Below, in pieces: positions 47,665 to 56,965 of a DNA stretch of 64,000 bases. How positions within the stretch are numbered: position 1 is the first letter of the stretch; each line of letters opens with the position of its first letter. The notes beneath the pieces are model-generated. The model was not told the origin of the DNA. It worked only from the letters and a program-made list of their open reading frames with translations, and did no database searches. Position numbers and translations under genes: made by a program. Source of the stretch: Taklimakanibacter deserti (lineage in GTDB: Bacteria > Pseudomonadota > Alphaproteobacteria > Rhizobiales > Aestuariivirgaceae); assembly GCA_003574785.1 (NCBI GenBank), contig QORU01000008.1:124001-188000 (forward strand), read 5' to 3'.

Positions 47665-49863
47665 ATGGCAGTTGGCTCAAAAATCACCGGCGGCGACTTC
47701 CTTGCCAATCTCGGCAGGGTCTATGGAATCTATGCCGGCGGCTTCCTCGTTTTCGTGGTCGCGCTGGCGATCCTCGAACAGTTGGGCGTGCCCGACCGGG
47801 TGCTCGGCTATCTGTTCGTCGGTTTCACCATTCTAGTCTACGCCATCATCGGTGTGCTGTCGCGCACCGCCCAAGTATCCGAATATTATGTCGCCGGCCG
47901 GAAGGTGCCCGCCTTCTACAACGGCATGGCGACCGGCGCCGACTGGATGTCGGCGGCTTCCTTCGTCGGCATGGCCGGCACACTCTTTGCCTTGGGTTAT
48001 GATGGCCTTGCCTTCGTGCTCGGCTGGACCGGCGGTTTTGTGCTCGTGTCGGTTCTCCTGGCGCCGTTCCTGCGCAAATTCGGCGCCTACACGGTCCCGG
48101 ATTTCCTTGCCGCGCGCTACAACGGCAATCTTGTGCGTTTTCTCGGGGTCATCGTGCTGGTGGCTTGCTCCTTCACCTATGTGGTGGCGCAGGTCTATGG
48201 CACCGGCATCATCGCCTCGCGCTTCCTGGGGCTCGACTTCCAGATCGCCGTCTATGCCGGATTGGCCGGCATCCTTCTCTGCTCGATGCTGGGCGGCATG
48301 CGCGCGGTGACCTGGACCCAGGTGGCCCAGTATATCGTGCTGATCATCGCCTATCTGACCCCGGTCGTCATCCTGTCGGCCAAGAACTACGGCATTCCGA
48401 TTCCGCAGCTCACCTACGGCCAGGCCTTGCAGGATATCACCGCGCGCGAGCAGGAGATCGTCGCCCAGGGACTCAATGTCGGCAGCACGCTGAAGCCGTA
48501 TATCGAGCCCTTTCTCAACTACAACCCGCTCAACTACTTCGCGCTCATCCTCTGCCTGATGGTGGGCACGGCGTCGCTGCCGCACATATTGATGCGTTAT
48601 TTCACCACCCCATCAGTGCGTGAGGCGCGCAAATCGGTGGCCTGGTCGCTGCTCTTCATCTTCCTCCTCTACTTCACGGCGCCGTCCTATGCGGCTTTCG
48701 CGAAGCTCGAGGTCTACACCAATGTCATCGGCCAGAGCCTCGATCAGCTTCCCCAATGGATCAGCACCTATTCCAATCTCGGTCTGGTGAAGATCTATGG
48801 CGTCACGCTGCAGGGCCTGGCGAGCAGCATCGGCGCGGTGAAGGCCGCCGTCGCGGCGGGCGCTGCCGACATGGCGGGCGTCGCGGCGTCGCTCCAGTCC
48901 AAGGGCTTGACGGCCGAGCTCGCGTCCTGGTCGGCGCTTGCCGATCCGGTCAAGGCGGTGGTGTTCGATGCGGTCAGGGCCAATGCGGCGGTGACGGCGC
49001 AGGAGATCTTCACTCCGGCCATCCATGCCGCGGCGACGGCTGCCGGCAACACCACGAACCTCCTCGGCCATTCGGGCTTGACGATCGACAATGACGTGAT
49101 CGTGCTCTCGACACCCGAGATCGCGGGCATGCCCTATGTCATCGCCGGCCTCGTGGCGGCAGGCGGTCTCGCTGCGGCGCTGTCGACGGCCGACGGCCTC
49201 CTGCTCGCCATCGCCAATGCGTTGTCGCACGACATCTACTACAAGATGGTCGACACGCATGCGCCGACGGCGCGCCGGCTCATCGTGGCGCGGGTCCTGC
49301 TCTTCGGCGTGGCGGTGCTGGCGGCCTGGACAGCGAGCACCAAACCGGCCGACATCCTGGCGATGGTCTCCTGGGCCTTCTCTCTCGCCGCGGCGGGGCT
49401 GTTCCCGGCTCTCGTCCTCGGCGTGTGGTGGAAGCGCGCCAACCGCTGGGGCGCCATTGCCGGCATCGTCGTGGGCTTCGGCGTCTGTCTCTATTATCTC
49501 GTCGGCACCCGCTATTATGCGGCGGGCTTCTACGAGTTGTGGAGCGGATTGTCGGGCGCCTCGGAGGCCGCCGTGACCAAGTACAACGAGCTCAAGGCGG
49601 CCTTTGAAGGTGCAGCACCCGAAGCCAAGGCGGCGGCCTGGAAAGCGCTCGACACGCATGCCCAGACGATCGCCAACTGGTTCGGCGTCCGCAACATCTC
49701 GTCCGCCCTGTTCGGCCTGCCTGCCGGCTTCATCGCCATGATCGTGGTGAGCCTCTTGACCGCAGCGCCTTCGAAGCAGATGCAGGATTTCATCGACGAG
49801 ATCCGCCGGCCCAAGGGCAAGGAGCTCATGGAAGGCGGCAATCTGGTGCGTGAAGTCCACTGA
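47665..49863 (+). CDS. Sodium:solute symporter, VC_2705/acetate-permease-like
   Basis: A 732-residue membrane transporter of the SSS family. ATGADWMSAASFVGMAGTLF and GYDGLAFVLGWTGGFVLVS-type segments (quoted in short pieces YDGLAFVLGW) are in the N-terminal half; the middle has GTASLPHILMRYFTTPSVRE and a family-specific extra loop of about 130 residues (near 380-500) that is Ala-rich; the C-terminal half has ALSTADGLLLAIANALSHD and a further Ala-rich insertion. The length (about 550 in ActP) comes from those loops. It takes up a small carboxylate, probably acetate, propionate or pyruvate, with Na+. The next feature is a strong terminator. Confidence 0.9.
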   Translation: MAVGSKITGGDFLANLGRVYGIYAGGFLVFVVALAILEQLGVPDRVLGYLFVGFTILVYAIIGVLSRTAQVSEYYVAGRKVPAFYNGMATGADWMSAASFVGMAGTLFALGYDGLAFVLGWTGGFVLVSVLLAPFLRKFGAYTVPDFLAARYNGNLVRFLGVIVLVACSFTYVVAQVYGTGIIASRFLGLDFQIAVYAGLAGILLCSMLGGMRAVTWTQVAQYIVLIIAYLTPVVILSAKNYGIPIPQLTYGQALQDITAREQEIVAQGLNVGSTLKPYIEPFLNYNPLNYFALILCLMVGTASLPHILMRYFTTPSVREARKSVAWSLLFIFLLYFTAPSYAAFAKLEVYTNVIGQSLDQLPQWISTYSNLGLVKIYGVTLQGLASSIGAVKAAVAAGAADMAGVAASLQSKGLTAELASWSALADPVKAVVFDAVRANAAVTAQEIFTPAIHAAATAAGNTTNLLGHSGLTIDNDVIVLSTPEIAGMPYVIAGLVAAGGLAAALSTADGLLLAIANALSHDIYYKMVDTHAPTARRLIVARVLLFGVAVLAAWTASTKPADILAMVSWAFSLAAAGLFPALVLGVWWKRANRWGAIAGIVVGFGVCLYYLVGTRYYAAGFYELWSGLSGASEAAVTKYNELKAAFEGAAPEAKAAAWKALDTHAQTIANWFGVRNISSALFGLPAGFIAMIVVSLLTAAPSKQMQDFIDEIRRPKGKELMEGGNLVREVH

Positions 49864-49878
49864 ACTGCGTAAATCATC

Positions 49879-49912
49879 GGAAACGGGGCTTTCAGGCCCC
49901 GTTTCCTTTTTT
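49879..49912 (+). terminator. Rho-independent terminator of the DUF4212-symporter operon
   Basis: An 11-base perfect stem (GGAAACGGGGC / GCCCCGTTTCC) with a 6-base loop and a run of six T, 16 bases after the symporter stop. It is the strongest intrinsic terminator seen in the window and isolates the two-gene operon from the genes that follow. Confidence 0.92.
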
Positions 49913-49940
49913 ATCCCGCCGTGGTTGACTGCGCCGCAGG

Positions 49941-50255
49941 ATGAATCCCGTCATTCAATACTGGTATTTCCACCTGCCGAATTTCGTGCTCGCCGCGGTG
50001 ATGTACACGCTGATCGGCCGGCTGCTGCTCTCCTTCTTCGTGCCGGCAGGCTGGCAGAACTACATCTGGCGGGCATTCGTGCGCATCACCGAGCCTGTCG
50101 TCGGGGCGGTACGCTTGCTGACGCCGGCGGCTCTCCCGACCGTCGTCGTCATCATCTTCTCCGTCTTCTGGATCATGCTGTTGCGTCTGGCGTTGATCGC
50201 CTTGCTTGGCAGCCTGGGCCTGCTGCCCGATGTCTCGGGCCCTTCCGGCGGCTGA
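49941..50255 (+). CDS. Small integral membrane protein, YggT-like
   Basis: A 104-residue protein with two to three transmembrane segments (FVLAAVMYTLIGRLLLSFFV; TVVVIIFSVFWIMLLRLALI) separated by a WRAFVRITEPVVG loop, which recalls the YggT/Ycf19 fold. Ends in SGPSGG. It overlaps nothing and starts 28 bases after the terminator. The stop is followed by ATG at 50257, so translation with the next small gene is likely coupled. Function unknown; YggT proteins are linked to cell-division or photosystem assembly factors. Confidence 0.65.
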   Translation: MNPVIQYWYFHLPNFVLAAVMYTLIGRLLLSFFVPAGWQNYIWRAFVRITEPVVGAVRLLTPAALPTVVVIIFSVFWIMLLRLALIALLGSLGLLPDVSGPSGG

Positions 50256-50256
50256 C

Positions 50257-50574
50257 ATGACCCAGCACCATCTCGCGATCATTGTCGGGCTCGCCATCCT
50301 GAACGGCATATTTTCGCCGGCTCTCATCGCCGTCTTTGCCCTTCACCCGATCTGGTATCCCTCCTTCCTGCCCGCCATCCTGCCGTTCCTGTTCCTGTTG
50401 AGCTCGCTCATCGTCGCCACTTTGACCCTGATGATCGGCGGCGTGCCGGCAGCACTCTATGAACGTTTCGCCGGGCGCCAGCGCACGGCCATGTCGGGCT
50501 ATATCTGGCTCGCCGGCGTGCTTGTGCTGACTTTGCCCGCCATCCCGGGCCTGCTGCGGGCGCTGGGCGCCTGA
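50257..50574 (+). CDS. Small integral membrane protein of unknown function
   Basis: A 105-residue protein with three to four hydrophobic helices (LAIIVGLAILNGIFSPALIA; LPFLFLLSSLIVATLTLMIG; YIWLAGVLVLTLPAIPGLLR). It begins with MTQHH and ends with RALGA. Its ATG follows the YggT-like stop by one base. A distinctive VPAALYERFAGRQ loop is conserved-looking. No family recognised. Confidence 0.6.
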   Translation: MTQHHLAIIVGLAILNGIFSPALIAVFALHPIWYPSFLPAILPFLFLLSSLIVATLTLMIGGVPAALYERFAGRQRTAMSGYIWLAGVLVLTLPAIPGLLRALGA

Positions 50575-50622
50575 ATCGCCGGAGAGCTTTCACGCTAATG
50601 TAACTTCGTCGCTGAGGCGCAG

Positions 50623-51015
50623 ATGCTAGGTTTCGGCATGGATGCCGTTGAGCGTGCAGCATATCTCTCGGTCGGCCGCGCCTGCGCCTTTGGCGCGCTA
50701 GCCATCTTCTGCTTCGTCGTAGGTTTGAGCTATGACCCGAATCTCGCGGCCCGGGCGGGCGGCCTCCTGACCATGCTCATGACGGCCATTCTGGTGATGC
50801 GCGCAACTTCGGCGCCGACGCGTCCCTATAAGACCACCGAGACATGGCTGATGCTCGAAGCTTCCGAACGGCCATCGGCGCATATTGCCCAGCAGATCAT
50901 AGGTTCGGCTTTGCGCGAGGCCTATTTCTGGTACGCCCGCTCGACCGCGCTGGTCACCGTGTGCCTGCTGCTCGCCGCTTTGCTGCTGCCGCTCCTGACC
51001 AGCAGGTTCGAGTAG
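50623..51015 (+). CDS. Membrane protein of unknown function, 130 residues
   Basis: Three hydrophobic segments (GALAIFCFVVGLSYD, GGLLTMLMTAILVMRATS, STALVTVCLLLAALLLPLLT) with a cytoplasmic loop PYKTTETWLMLEASERPSAH and a motif ALREAYFWYAR. Comparable short proteins occur in rhizobia as conserved hypotheticals. The ATG at 50638 is an alternative start 15 bases inside. It ends convergent with the exonuclease-CBS-DUF294 gene across an 18-base gap. Confidence 0.6.
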   Translation: MLGFGMDAVERAAYLSVGRACAFGALAIFCFVVGLSYDPNLAARAGGLLTMLMTAILVMRATSAPTRPYKTTETWLMLEASERPSAHIAQQIIGSALREAYFWYARSTALVTVCLLLAALLLPLLTSRFE

Positions 51016-51033
51016 AGTGCCAGACGACCAGCC

Positions 51034-53142
51034 TCACGCCAGGGGATCGCCCAGCGCATTTGCCACATCCGGCACTTGCCGCAGCGCCCAGCGCAAGCGA
51101 TCCCGCTCCTCGCCCTGAAGCTCGCCGGGCGCGACGCGGTTCGACAACGGCACGCCGCGCCGGATATCGCGCAATTGCTGGGCCAGGATCGCCTCGAGCA
51201 GAATGCGGTGCGCATCGACGAGTCTCGCGGCAAGCTCAGGCTCAAGCGCGCCGCGATCACGTGCCGCCTCGAGACGGGCGGGGGTGGAGCGTTCGCTCAA
51301 GCCATTCTGAAGCGCCAGGACCCGCGCGGTGGAAAAAAGCGGCATGAGCCCGCCAAGCTTGAGGTCGACGCGGCCCTCATGGCTGCGCAACCGTCCGAAC
51401 CAGCCCAAAGGCGATTGGAATGAGCTTGCCCTGAGCGCCAGGAACTTGATGAGTTCCGGTGCTTTTCCAGCAGCATGGCGGCTTTCCTCGAGGAGCGTGC
51501 GTCCGAGCGCCAAATCGCCATGGACCGGCGCTGCATCGAAGAAGATGTCGGCCTTGAGCAAGTCCTCGGGATCGAGCCGCCCCATCCACGAGCCGACCCG
51601 GCGGCGCCAGCGCTCGAGCGACATGCGCCATGCGTCCTTGCTGGCCATGACGCCGCCGGCGCAGAACGGAACGCCGGCGGCATCGAGAATGGTCGAGACA
51701 CGCTCGGCGAGGGCGGCAAACCAGCGGTCTTCCTCACCATCGGGCTCGCCCTCGGCAAAGACGATCGCATTGTCCTGATCGAGCGCCAGCAGACTTTCCC
51801 CGCGCCCGCCCGAGCCAAGGACCAGGTAGCAATAGGGGCAGGGCGGCCGGCCCCGTCCGGCAGCGCGGAACTCATCTTCGGCGATTTTCGCGGCGCGGCG
51901 GGTGAGATCGCGCAACTCGCCCGATATGACGGCGGCGATGTCGCGGACATCGACTTCCTCGCGCACCAGGGCTTCAGCGACGAGGGTGAGCCTGGACCAC
52001 GCCTCGCCCAAAGCGCGCGCGGTTCGCGCCTCTTCGATCGCATCGCCAAGTGCCACCGCGTCCTGGGCCCGCTGGCGCAGAAGGTCGCGCGCCGACAAGG
52101 CGCCGACGATATTGCCATCCTCGTCGGCGACGCCCAGATGACGGAATTGCCACCGGTTCATGCGCGAGATGGCGCGATAGACAAAGTCGCTCACTTGCAC
52201 GGTCTTGAGTGGGAAGCTCGCGATATCGGCGGCAGGCCGGCCGAAGGCGCCCTGAGGATCGGCCGCGACCGCCCGCAGGAGATCGCGCTCCGTGATGATG
52301 CCCCAGCTCGCCCCGGGCACGTCAGGCCGCACGAAAACCGAGCTGATCTGGCTTTCGGTGAGCGCGGCCAGAACCTCCCGCAGGCTCTGCGAAGGCGTGA
52401 CGGTGAGGGGTGGGCTCGCCATGATATCGGCCGCTATGTGCCGGTAGGGATAGCTGTCGATACGCAGGAGCGCGGGGTCGGATGGCGGTGGCGGCGCCAG
52501 GGCGTGCCAGCCCGCTGCCGCTTCCTCGGCGACGCGCGGTGCGAGCTTGCGGCAGGCCACCTCGGCCTCGCCCAGGAGGCGGATGTGGCGCTTGCGCAAG
52601 AGGGGCACGAGGCGAAGGTAGATGCGGGCGGCGAGCTTGGCGTCGGGCAGGGCCCGGTGGCGATTGGTGACGGCGATGCCGAGCTTGGCTGCAAGCCCCT
52701 CAAGGGAATGTTCGGCGGATTCGGGCATGGCGAGACGAACCAGCTGGCGCAAATCGAGCCCGCGCGGTGCCGGCCAGGGAAGCCCGGCGCGGCTGAATTC
52801 ACGCTCCAGCAGCGCCAGATCGAAGCCGAGCGCATAGCCGATGATGAGCCTTTGACCGATGAACGCCGACAGGCGCCGTCCGGCCTCATCGAAGCCTGGG
52901 GCATCGACGAGATCTTCCGTGCCTATCCCGTGAATGCGCCGGGAGTCCTCCGGCACGGCGATTCCCGGATTGACCAGGCACGAGAAAGTCTCGTCCTTGA
53001 CGATATGGCCGCGGTGGATCCTGACAGCCGCGAGCTCGATGATGCGCGCATTGCGCGGATCGAGCCCCGTCGTCTCGGTGTCGACGGCGACCGCCGGAAC
53101 TGTCAGCAGATTCGTACCCGGAGATAGCGCGTGGGATCTCAT
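51034..53142 (-). CDS. DnaQ-like exonuclease fused to CBS pair and DUF294 nucleotidyltransferase
   Basis: A 702-residue protein of three parts. Residues 15-185 are a DEDDh exonuclease: Asp21 and Glu23 in DTETTG, Asp108 in GYALGFDLALLE, His162 and Asp167 in HRALPDAK, all ligands present. Residues 233-360 are a CBS pair (DIMASPPLTVTPSQSLRE; SSVFVRPD; GIITERDLL; GNIVGALSARDLL). Residues 375-700 are the DUF294/GlnD-like nucleotidyltransferase (GSGGRGESLLALDQDNA, with Asp455 and Asp457) and its C-terminal helical partner. Elsewhere the exonuclease and the CBS-DUF294 protein are separate genes near the same symporter family. Its link to the symporter at 47665 is context only. GGAT/GATGAG precedes the ATG. 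Confidence 0.88.
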   Translation of the reverse strand: MRSHALSPGTNLLTVPAVAVDTETTGLDPRNARIIELAAVRIHRGHIVKDETFSCLVNPGIAVPEDSRRIHGIGTEDLVDAPGFDEAGRRLSAFIGQRLIIGYALGFDLALLEREFSRAGLPWPAPRGLDLRQLVRLAMPESAEHSLEGLAAKLGIAVTNRHRALPDAKLAARIYLRLVPLLRKRHIRLLGEAEVACRKLAPRVAEEAAAGWHALAPPPPSDPALLRIDSYPYRHIAADIMASPPLTVTPSQSLREVLAALTESQISSVFVRPDVPGASWGIITERDLLRAVAADPQGAFGRPAADIASFPLKTVQVSDFVYRAISRMNRWQFRHLGVADEDGNIVGALSARDLLRQRAQDAVALGDAIEEARTARALGEAWSRLTLVAEALVREEVDVRDIAAVISGELRDLTRRAAKIAEDEFRAAGRGRPPCPYCYLVLGSGGRGESLLALDQDNAIVFAEGEPDGEEDRWFAALAERVSTILDAAGVPFCAGGVMASKDAWRMSLERWRRRVGSWMGRLDPEDLLKADIFFDAAPVHGDLALGRTLLEESRHAAGKAPELIKFLALRASSFQSPLGWFGRLRSHEGRVDLKLGGLMPLFSTARVLALQNGLSERSTPARLEAARDRGALEPELAARLVDAHRILLEAILAQQLRDIRRGVPLSNRVAPGELQGEERDRLRWALRQVPDVANALGDPLA

Positions 53143-53284
53143 CCGTCAGAATCTCTCGACTGGCGCGTGATCAGGAAAAGTGGGCACCGGTTTTCCGTCC
53201 AATCACGCGCCGAATATGGAGACGTTGGCATGGAATGAGATCGCTGCCCATCGCCGATTACAGGGCCTCTATGGAAAAGTCTGG

Positions 53285-55288
53285 CTATTCGCTGTTGCCG
53301 AACAGGTCCTTCAGCAGCTTCTTGCCCTGATCGTCGATGATCTTGCCCGCCTCCTGGCCAGCCGCGTCATCGCCCAGCGCCTTGCCGATCTGGTCGGAGA
53401 CCTTGTCCTTGACCTGCTGCTGGATCGCCTCGCTTTTCTCCTTGAGGCTCGCCGTCGTTCCTTCGCCGACGAGCTTGCGCAGCGTGTCATAGGCGGCTTG
53501 CGGATTCTGCAGGATGCCGGCGATGTCGGGATAGATCTGGGGCGCCGCCCATGGCCCTTTGACGATGATGGGAACGGCGAGACCGGCGAGATCGAGGCCT
53601 TGCGCCTCGGCGAGGGTGAGTTGCGGGCTGACCTTCAGATTGAGCGCTTGGCGCGGCAGGTCGACGGTTCCGCCGCCCTTCACCGACATCACCGGGCTCG
53701 TGAAATTGAGATTGGTCGTCGCCGCGATGCCGTTATTGACCGTGAAGCTCGCGCTCAAGCCGTCGAAGGGCGTCCTGGCATCGGGTCCTTGGCGCCAGCC
53801 GGTCAGGATATTGGCGGCCACGCCCTTCACCATCGCTTCGATATCGATGCCGCGTATCGCGCCATTGGCGAAGCTGAAGGTGCCCGTGCCAGTGAGCGAT
53901 GAGACGAGCTCGAGCTGCGAGCGGCCCTTGGCCGACAGCTTCAGCGCAGCACCTGCCGTGCCCTCGAAGCGCTCGAGCCCGGCATAGTCCCTGAGCAGGC
54001 GCAAGCCGTCAAAACCCTTGGCGTCGAGGGTCATCTGCAGCGCCGGCACCTTGGCCGCGCTGTCGAGGATGAGGCGGCCTTGCGCGGTGCCGCCATAGAG
54101 CGAGATCTGGCTGAGCGAAGCATCGAGCCGGCCGTTCTTCACGGCGGCGTCGATGGCGATCTTGCCGGTCTTGAGGTCGCGATAGACGAGTTGGTTAGCG
54201 GTGAGCCTGAGCTTGCCGTCGACCGCGCCGAGGCCCGCGAAGGAGATGAGCGCGTTGCTCCAGCCGGCCTCAGGCGGCGGAGCGTCGTCGCGCGGCGGCA
54301 GATAGCGGTTCACATCGATCACATCGAAGCGAAGGGTGGCGGTGACCGACGGACGCTCGGCCAGAGCGAGGCCGAGATCGCCTTGCGCCGCCAGGCCGTC
54401 GAGGCTCACGCGGGCTTTGCTGAGCTTGAGAGCCTTGGGTGTGAAGGCCAGTTGGCCATTGACCTTGGCGGGACCGAAGCCTGGGCCGTCGGGAACCGCG
54501 ATCTTCGCCCAGCGCGCGAGATCGCGCACCGAGCCCGTCTCGGCCTTGATCGTGCCGTCGAGCGCAAGGCCGTCGCGCATGAGCGCCTGTCCCGAAAAGG
54601 CGAAAGCGAGCCTTTTGCTCTTGACCGTGAGGCTGACCGGTGAGCCCGTCGTCGCGAGGTCTCCCGGCGTCTTGGCGCTGAAGGCGAGCGCGATCTCGTC
54701 GCCGAGCGTCGTCAGTGATCCCTTGACCGCGACGGGCCCGGTGAGCGAGCCCAGGGTGACCGTCATGTCGACATTCTCCGCCATGAAGGCCTTGCCCGAG
54801 CGCTCATCGAGGAAGCGCACATCGCCGTTCTCGATGGTGATGGGGGCGATCGAGCCGGTCTCGAGGCCGGGACCGCCTTGGCCTTCTTGCCGGTTGCCAT
54901 CGCTCGACATGATCCAATTCGGCCGACCCTCGCCGTCGATGACGAGCGAGAGCTGCGGGCGGATGAGATGCAGTTCCTTGATGTCGAGGACGCGGTTGAA
55001 GAGGGAGCGGACCTCGACGCGGATACGCAATTCGTCCATTTGCGCCACCTGGCCCTCGAAAAAGCCAGGCGGATTGGACAGCCGGACATCTTTCAGCGTG
55101 ACGGCGAAATCGGGCCAGAAGACGAGCTTCGGCGCCTCGCCGATGGTGAGGGTGCGGCCGGTCTCGGCCTTGACGGCTTCGCGGAGCTGGCCGGCGATGA
55201 AGTCATGCGGGATGATGAACGGGAGCGCCAGCACAAAGGCGGCGAGCAGCGTCAGCAAGGCACCGCCGAAAATAAGGACCCGCTTCAT
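53285..55288 (-). CDS. AsmA family protein
   Basis: A 667-residue protein with one N-terminal transmembrane helix (VLIFGGALLTLLAAFVLALP, near 5-25), followed by the AsmA N-domain (GRTLTIGEAPKLVFWPDFAV; DVRLSNPPGF; ELHLIRPQLSLVI) and a repetitive beta-rich body ending in the C-terminal block LRLLRDYAGLERFEGTAGAA, TLAEAQGLDLAGLAVPIIVK and a Lys/Asp-rich tail. AsmA-like proteins bridge the periplasm and move phospholipid between membranes. GGAGGAG lies directly before ATG 55288. The open frame further upstream is antisense-like. It is next to an unknown gene on the same strand. Confidence 0.9.
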   Translation of the reverse strand: MKRVLIFGGALLTLLAAFVLALPFIIPHDFIAGQLREAVKAETGRTLTIGEAPKLVFWPDFAVTLKDVRLSNPPGFFEGQVAQMDELRIRVEVRSLFNRVLDIKELHLIRPQLSLVIDGEGRPNWIMSSDGNRQEGQGGPGLETGSIAPITIENGDVRFLDERSGKAFMAENVDMTVTLGSLTGPVAVKGSLTTLGDEIALAFSAKTPGDLATTGSPVSLTVKSKRLAFAFSGQALMRDGLALDGTIKAETGSVRDLARWAKIAVPDGPGFGPAKVNGQLAFTPKALKLSKARVSLDGLAAQGDLGLALAERPSVTATLRFDVIDVNRYLPPRDDAPPPEAGWSNALISFAGLGAVDGKLRLTANQLVYRDLKTGKIAIDAAVKNGRLDASLSQISLYGGTAQGRLILDSAAKVPALQMTLDAKGFDGLRLLRDYAGLERFEGTAGAALKLSAKGRSQLELVSSLTGTGTFSFANGAIRGIDIEAMVKGVAANILTGWRQGPDARTPFDGLSASFTVNNGIAATTNLNFTSPVMSVKGGGTVDLPRQALNLKVSPQLTLAEAQGLDLAGLAVPIIVKGPWAAPQIYPDIAGILQNPQAAYDTLRKLVGEGTTASLKEKSEAIQQQVKDKVSDQIGKALGDDAAGQEAGKIIDDQGKKLLKDLFGNSE

Positions 55289-55341
55289 GACTCTCCTCCG
55301 CAGGTTGGAGGAACAGCCTAACTGATTCGGTATACGGATCG

Positions 55342-55965
55342 TTAACCGGCCGGCTTTTTTTCGACGAGCTTGCCGTGCTGGGCGAAGGCCTTGCGCAGCC
55401 ACAGCACGCCGGGTGCCGTCCAGTTGGGCTCCTCGCCGCAGACCAGGTCGAAGAAGCCGACGGCGGTTTCGGGATTCTCCAGCGTGTTCTCGCGGAACGA
55501 GTTCCAAAAGCCCGGATCGTCGGTCACTCGCGCCGGCGCCGGCTCCTCATCGCCCATTTCCTTGAGCACGGCCGCCGCGACCGACAGGCAGAAGCTCGTA
55601 TAGGCATAGCCTTCGGGCCAGCGGGCCAAAGCGTGATCGATGTTCCCGGGGAGCGCCGGCAATTCCGCATCCTTGGTTGCCTTGAGGGGGGCGGCGACGA
55701 TGAGCTCGCGCAGCATGAGGCCCGCCGCATAGATCACATAATCATGCCGGTTCACATCGGCGAGATGCTTCGATTCGTCGAACTTCTGGCGCCAGCGCGC
55801 GAAGGCTTCCGCCAACGCGGCATGATCGACCGTGGCCGAAAGCCCCGTGTCCTTGAACAGCAGCTCGAGATTGCGCTGGAACGACCAGACGATGGTGCGG
55901 AAGCGCCGCGCCTCGTGGGAGAGGTCGTCGACCTTCAGGACTTCCGTCTTGAGCGGGGTCAGCAT
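55342..55965 (-). CDS. Protein of unknown function, 207 residues
   Basis: Not recognised. A soluble, largely helical protein (SHEARRFRTIVWSFQRNLEL; RHDYVIYAAGLMLRELIVAA; GYAYTSFCLSVAAAVLKEMG) ending in a Lys-rich tail (HGKLVEKKPAG). A loop FFDLVCGEEPNWTAPGVLWL looks conserved. No signal peptide or membrane segment. It starts 7 bases after the SorC stop on the same strand and ends 53 bases before AsmA, so it may be transcribed with either. Its start codon is ATG with no strong ribosome site. Confidence 0.65.
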   Translation of the reverse strand: MLTPLKTEVLKVDDLSHEARRFRTIVWSFQRNLELLFKDTGLSATVDHAALAEAFARWRQKFDESKHLADVNRHDYVIYAAGLMLRELIVAAPLKATKDAELPALPGNIDHALARWPEGYAYTSFCLSVAAAVLKEMGDEEPAPARVTDDPGFWNSFRENTLENPETAVGFFDLVCGEEPNWTAPGVLWLRKAFAQHGKLVEKKPAG

Positions 55966-55972
55966 GGCGCCT

Positions 55973-56965
55973 TCACGTCCTTCTGATCAGCATCTCGCGC
56001 GCCGTCGCCTCATTGGTGATCAGCACATTGCAGTCGATGAGCTTGACGGCGCCCAAGAGCGTGTCGACCTTCTCATTCCCGCCCGACGCGATCATCCGTT
56101 TCGGCACGTCGCGCAGCTGCTCGATCGGGATCGACATCACCCTTTTGTTGATCGGGTGATCGACCAGATGGCCCGAGCGGTCATAGAAATTGAACAATAT
56201 GTCGCCGACGGCGCCGAGCCGGATCAGCGCGGTGCGGTCCTCGTCGGAAAGGAGATCGAAGCGGAAGGCGGTGGAATCGGGCGCCATGGTGCCGCAGCTC
56301 AGAACCGCCATGTCGAGCCGCTCGGCCCGGCGCAGCACGTCCTTGAGGCCGCATTTCTCGATCAGGGTCTCGCGCGTCTCGGGCGAATCGACGACCGCGG
56401 GTGCGGTGAGCAGATAGCAGTCGGCGCCGACCATGCGGGCGACCTGCCAGGCGAATTCCGACGGGTTGTAGCGGCGCGCCTGGACGATCCCGCCCAGCAG
56501 CGAGATCACTTGCACATTCTCGAGCTGGCGCGGCGCCAGCGTCTGCAGCGATTCATAGAGAGTGGCGCCCCAGCCGACGCCGATCGACATGTCGTCGGTG
56601 AGGTTGTCGGTGATATACATGCCGGCCGCGACGCCGATGGCCTTGGTGGTCAGCGCCGGATTGGAGGGCTCGGGGACCACCACCGCTTCCTTGAAGCCGA
56701 AGGCTTCTTTCAGCTGGCCTTCGAGCTCCAGGCATTCGGCGACGTCGCCTTCGATCCAGATCTTCACTTCCCGCTGGCGGATCGCTTCATTGATGTTGCG
56801 CACCACGGTGACGCGCCCGATGCCGAGCTTGTCGGCGATCTCGTTCTGCGTCAGGCCTTCGACATAATACATCCAGGCGATGCGCATCCGGTTGCGCGCG
56901 ACGCGGCCGGGGCTCACATCGGCAGGCGTCGATCGGCTTCTGCGAGGGGGTGTCTTTTCGAGCAT
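55973..56965 (-). CDS. SorC family sugar-binding transcriptional regulator
   Basis: A 330-residue regulator. The N-terminal HTH lies near residues 38-60 (GLTQNEIADKLGIGRVTVVR), and the C-terminal sugar-phosphate-like domain has GVGWGATLYESLQ, VISLLGGIV, VDSPETRETLIEKCGLKDVL, VLSCGTMAPDSTAF and GDILFNFYDRSG. SorC/DeoR-type proteins of this length control uptake and catabolism of polyols such as erythritol or sorbitol and respond to phosphorylated ligands. It is divergent from the MalE-like importer (57427), so that operon is the probable target. Several CAAAAT boxes lie in the shared gap. Confidence 0.9.
   Translation of the reverse strand: MLEKTPPRRSRSTPADVSPGRVARNRMRIAWMYYVEGLTQNEIADKLGIGRVTVVRNINEAIRQREVKIWIEGDVAECLELEGQLKEAFGFKEAVVVPEPSNPALTTKAIGVAAGMYITDNLTDDMSIGVGWGATLYESLQTLAPRQLENVQVISLLGGIVQARRYNPSEFAWQVARMVGADCYLLTAPAVVDSPETRETLIEKCGLKDVLRRAERLDMAVLSCGTMAPDSTAFRFDLLSDEDRTALIRLGAVGDILFNFYDRSGHLVDHPINKRVMSIPIEQLRDVPKRMIASGGNEKVDTLLGAVKLIDCNVLITNEATAREMLIRRT

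Noticed and set aside
48613..49860. A minus-strand open frame of 415 codons opposite the symporter.
   Set aside because: Antisense shadow without motifs.
51475..53127. A plus-strand open frame of 550 codons opposite the exonuclease-CBS-DUF294 gene.
   Set aside because: Antisense composition, no ribosome site, no domain.
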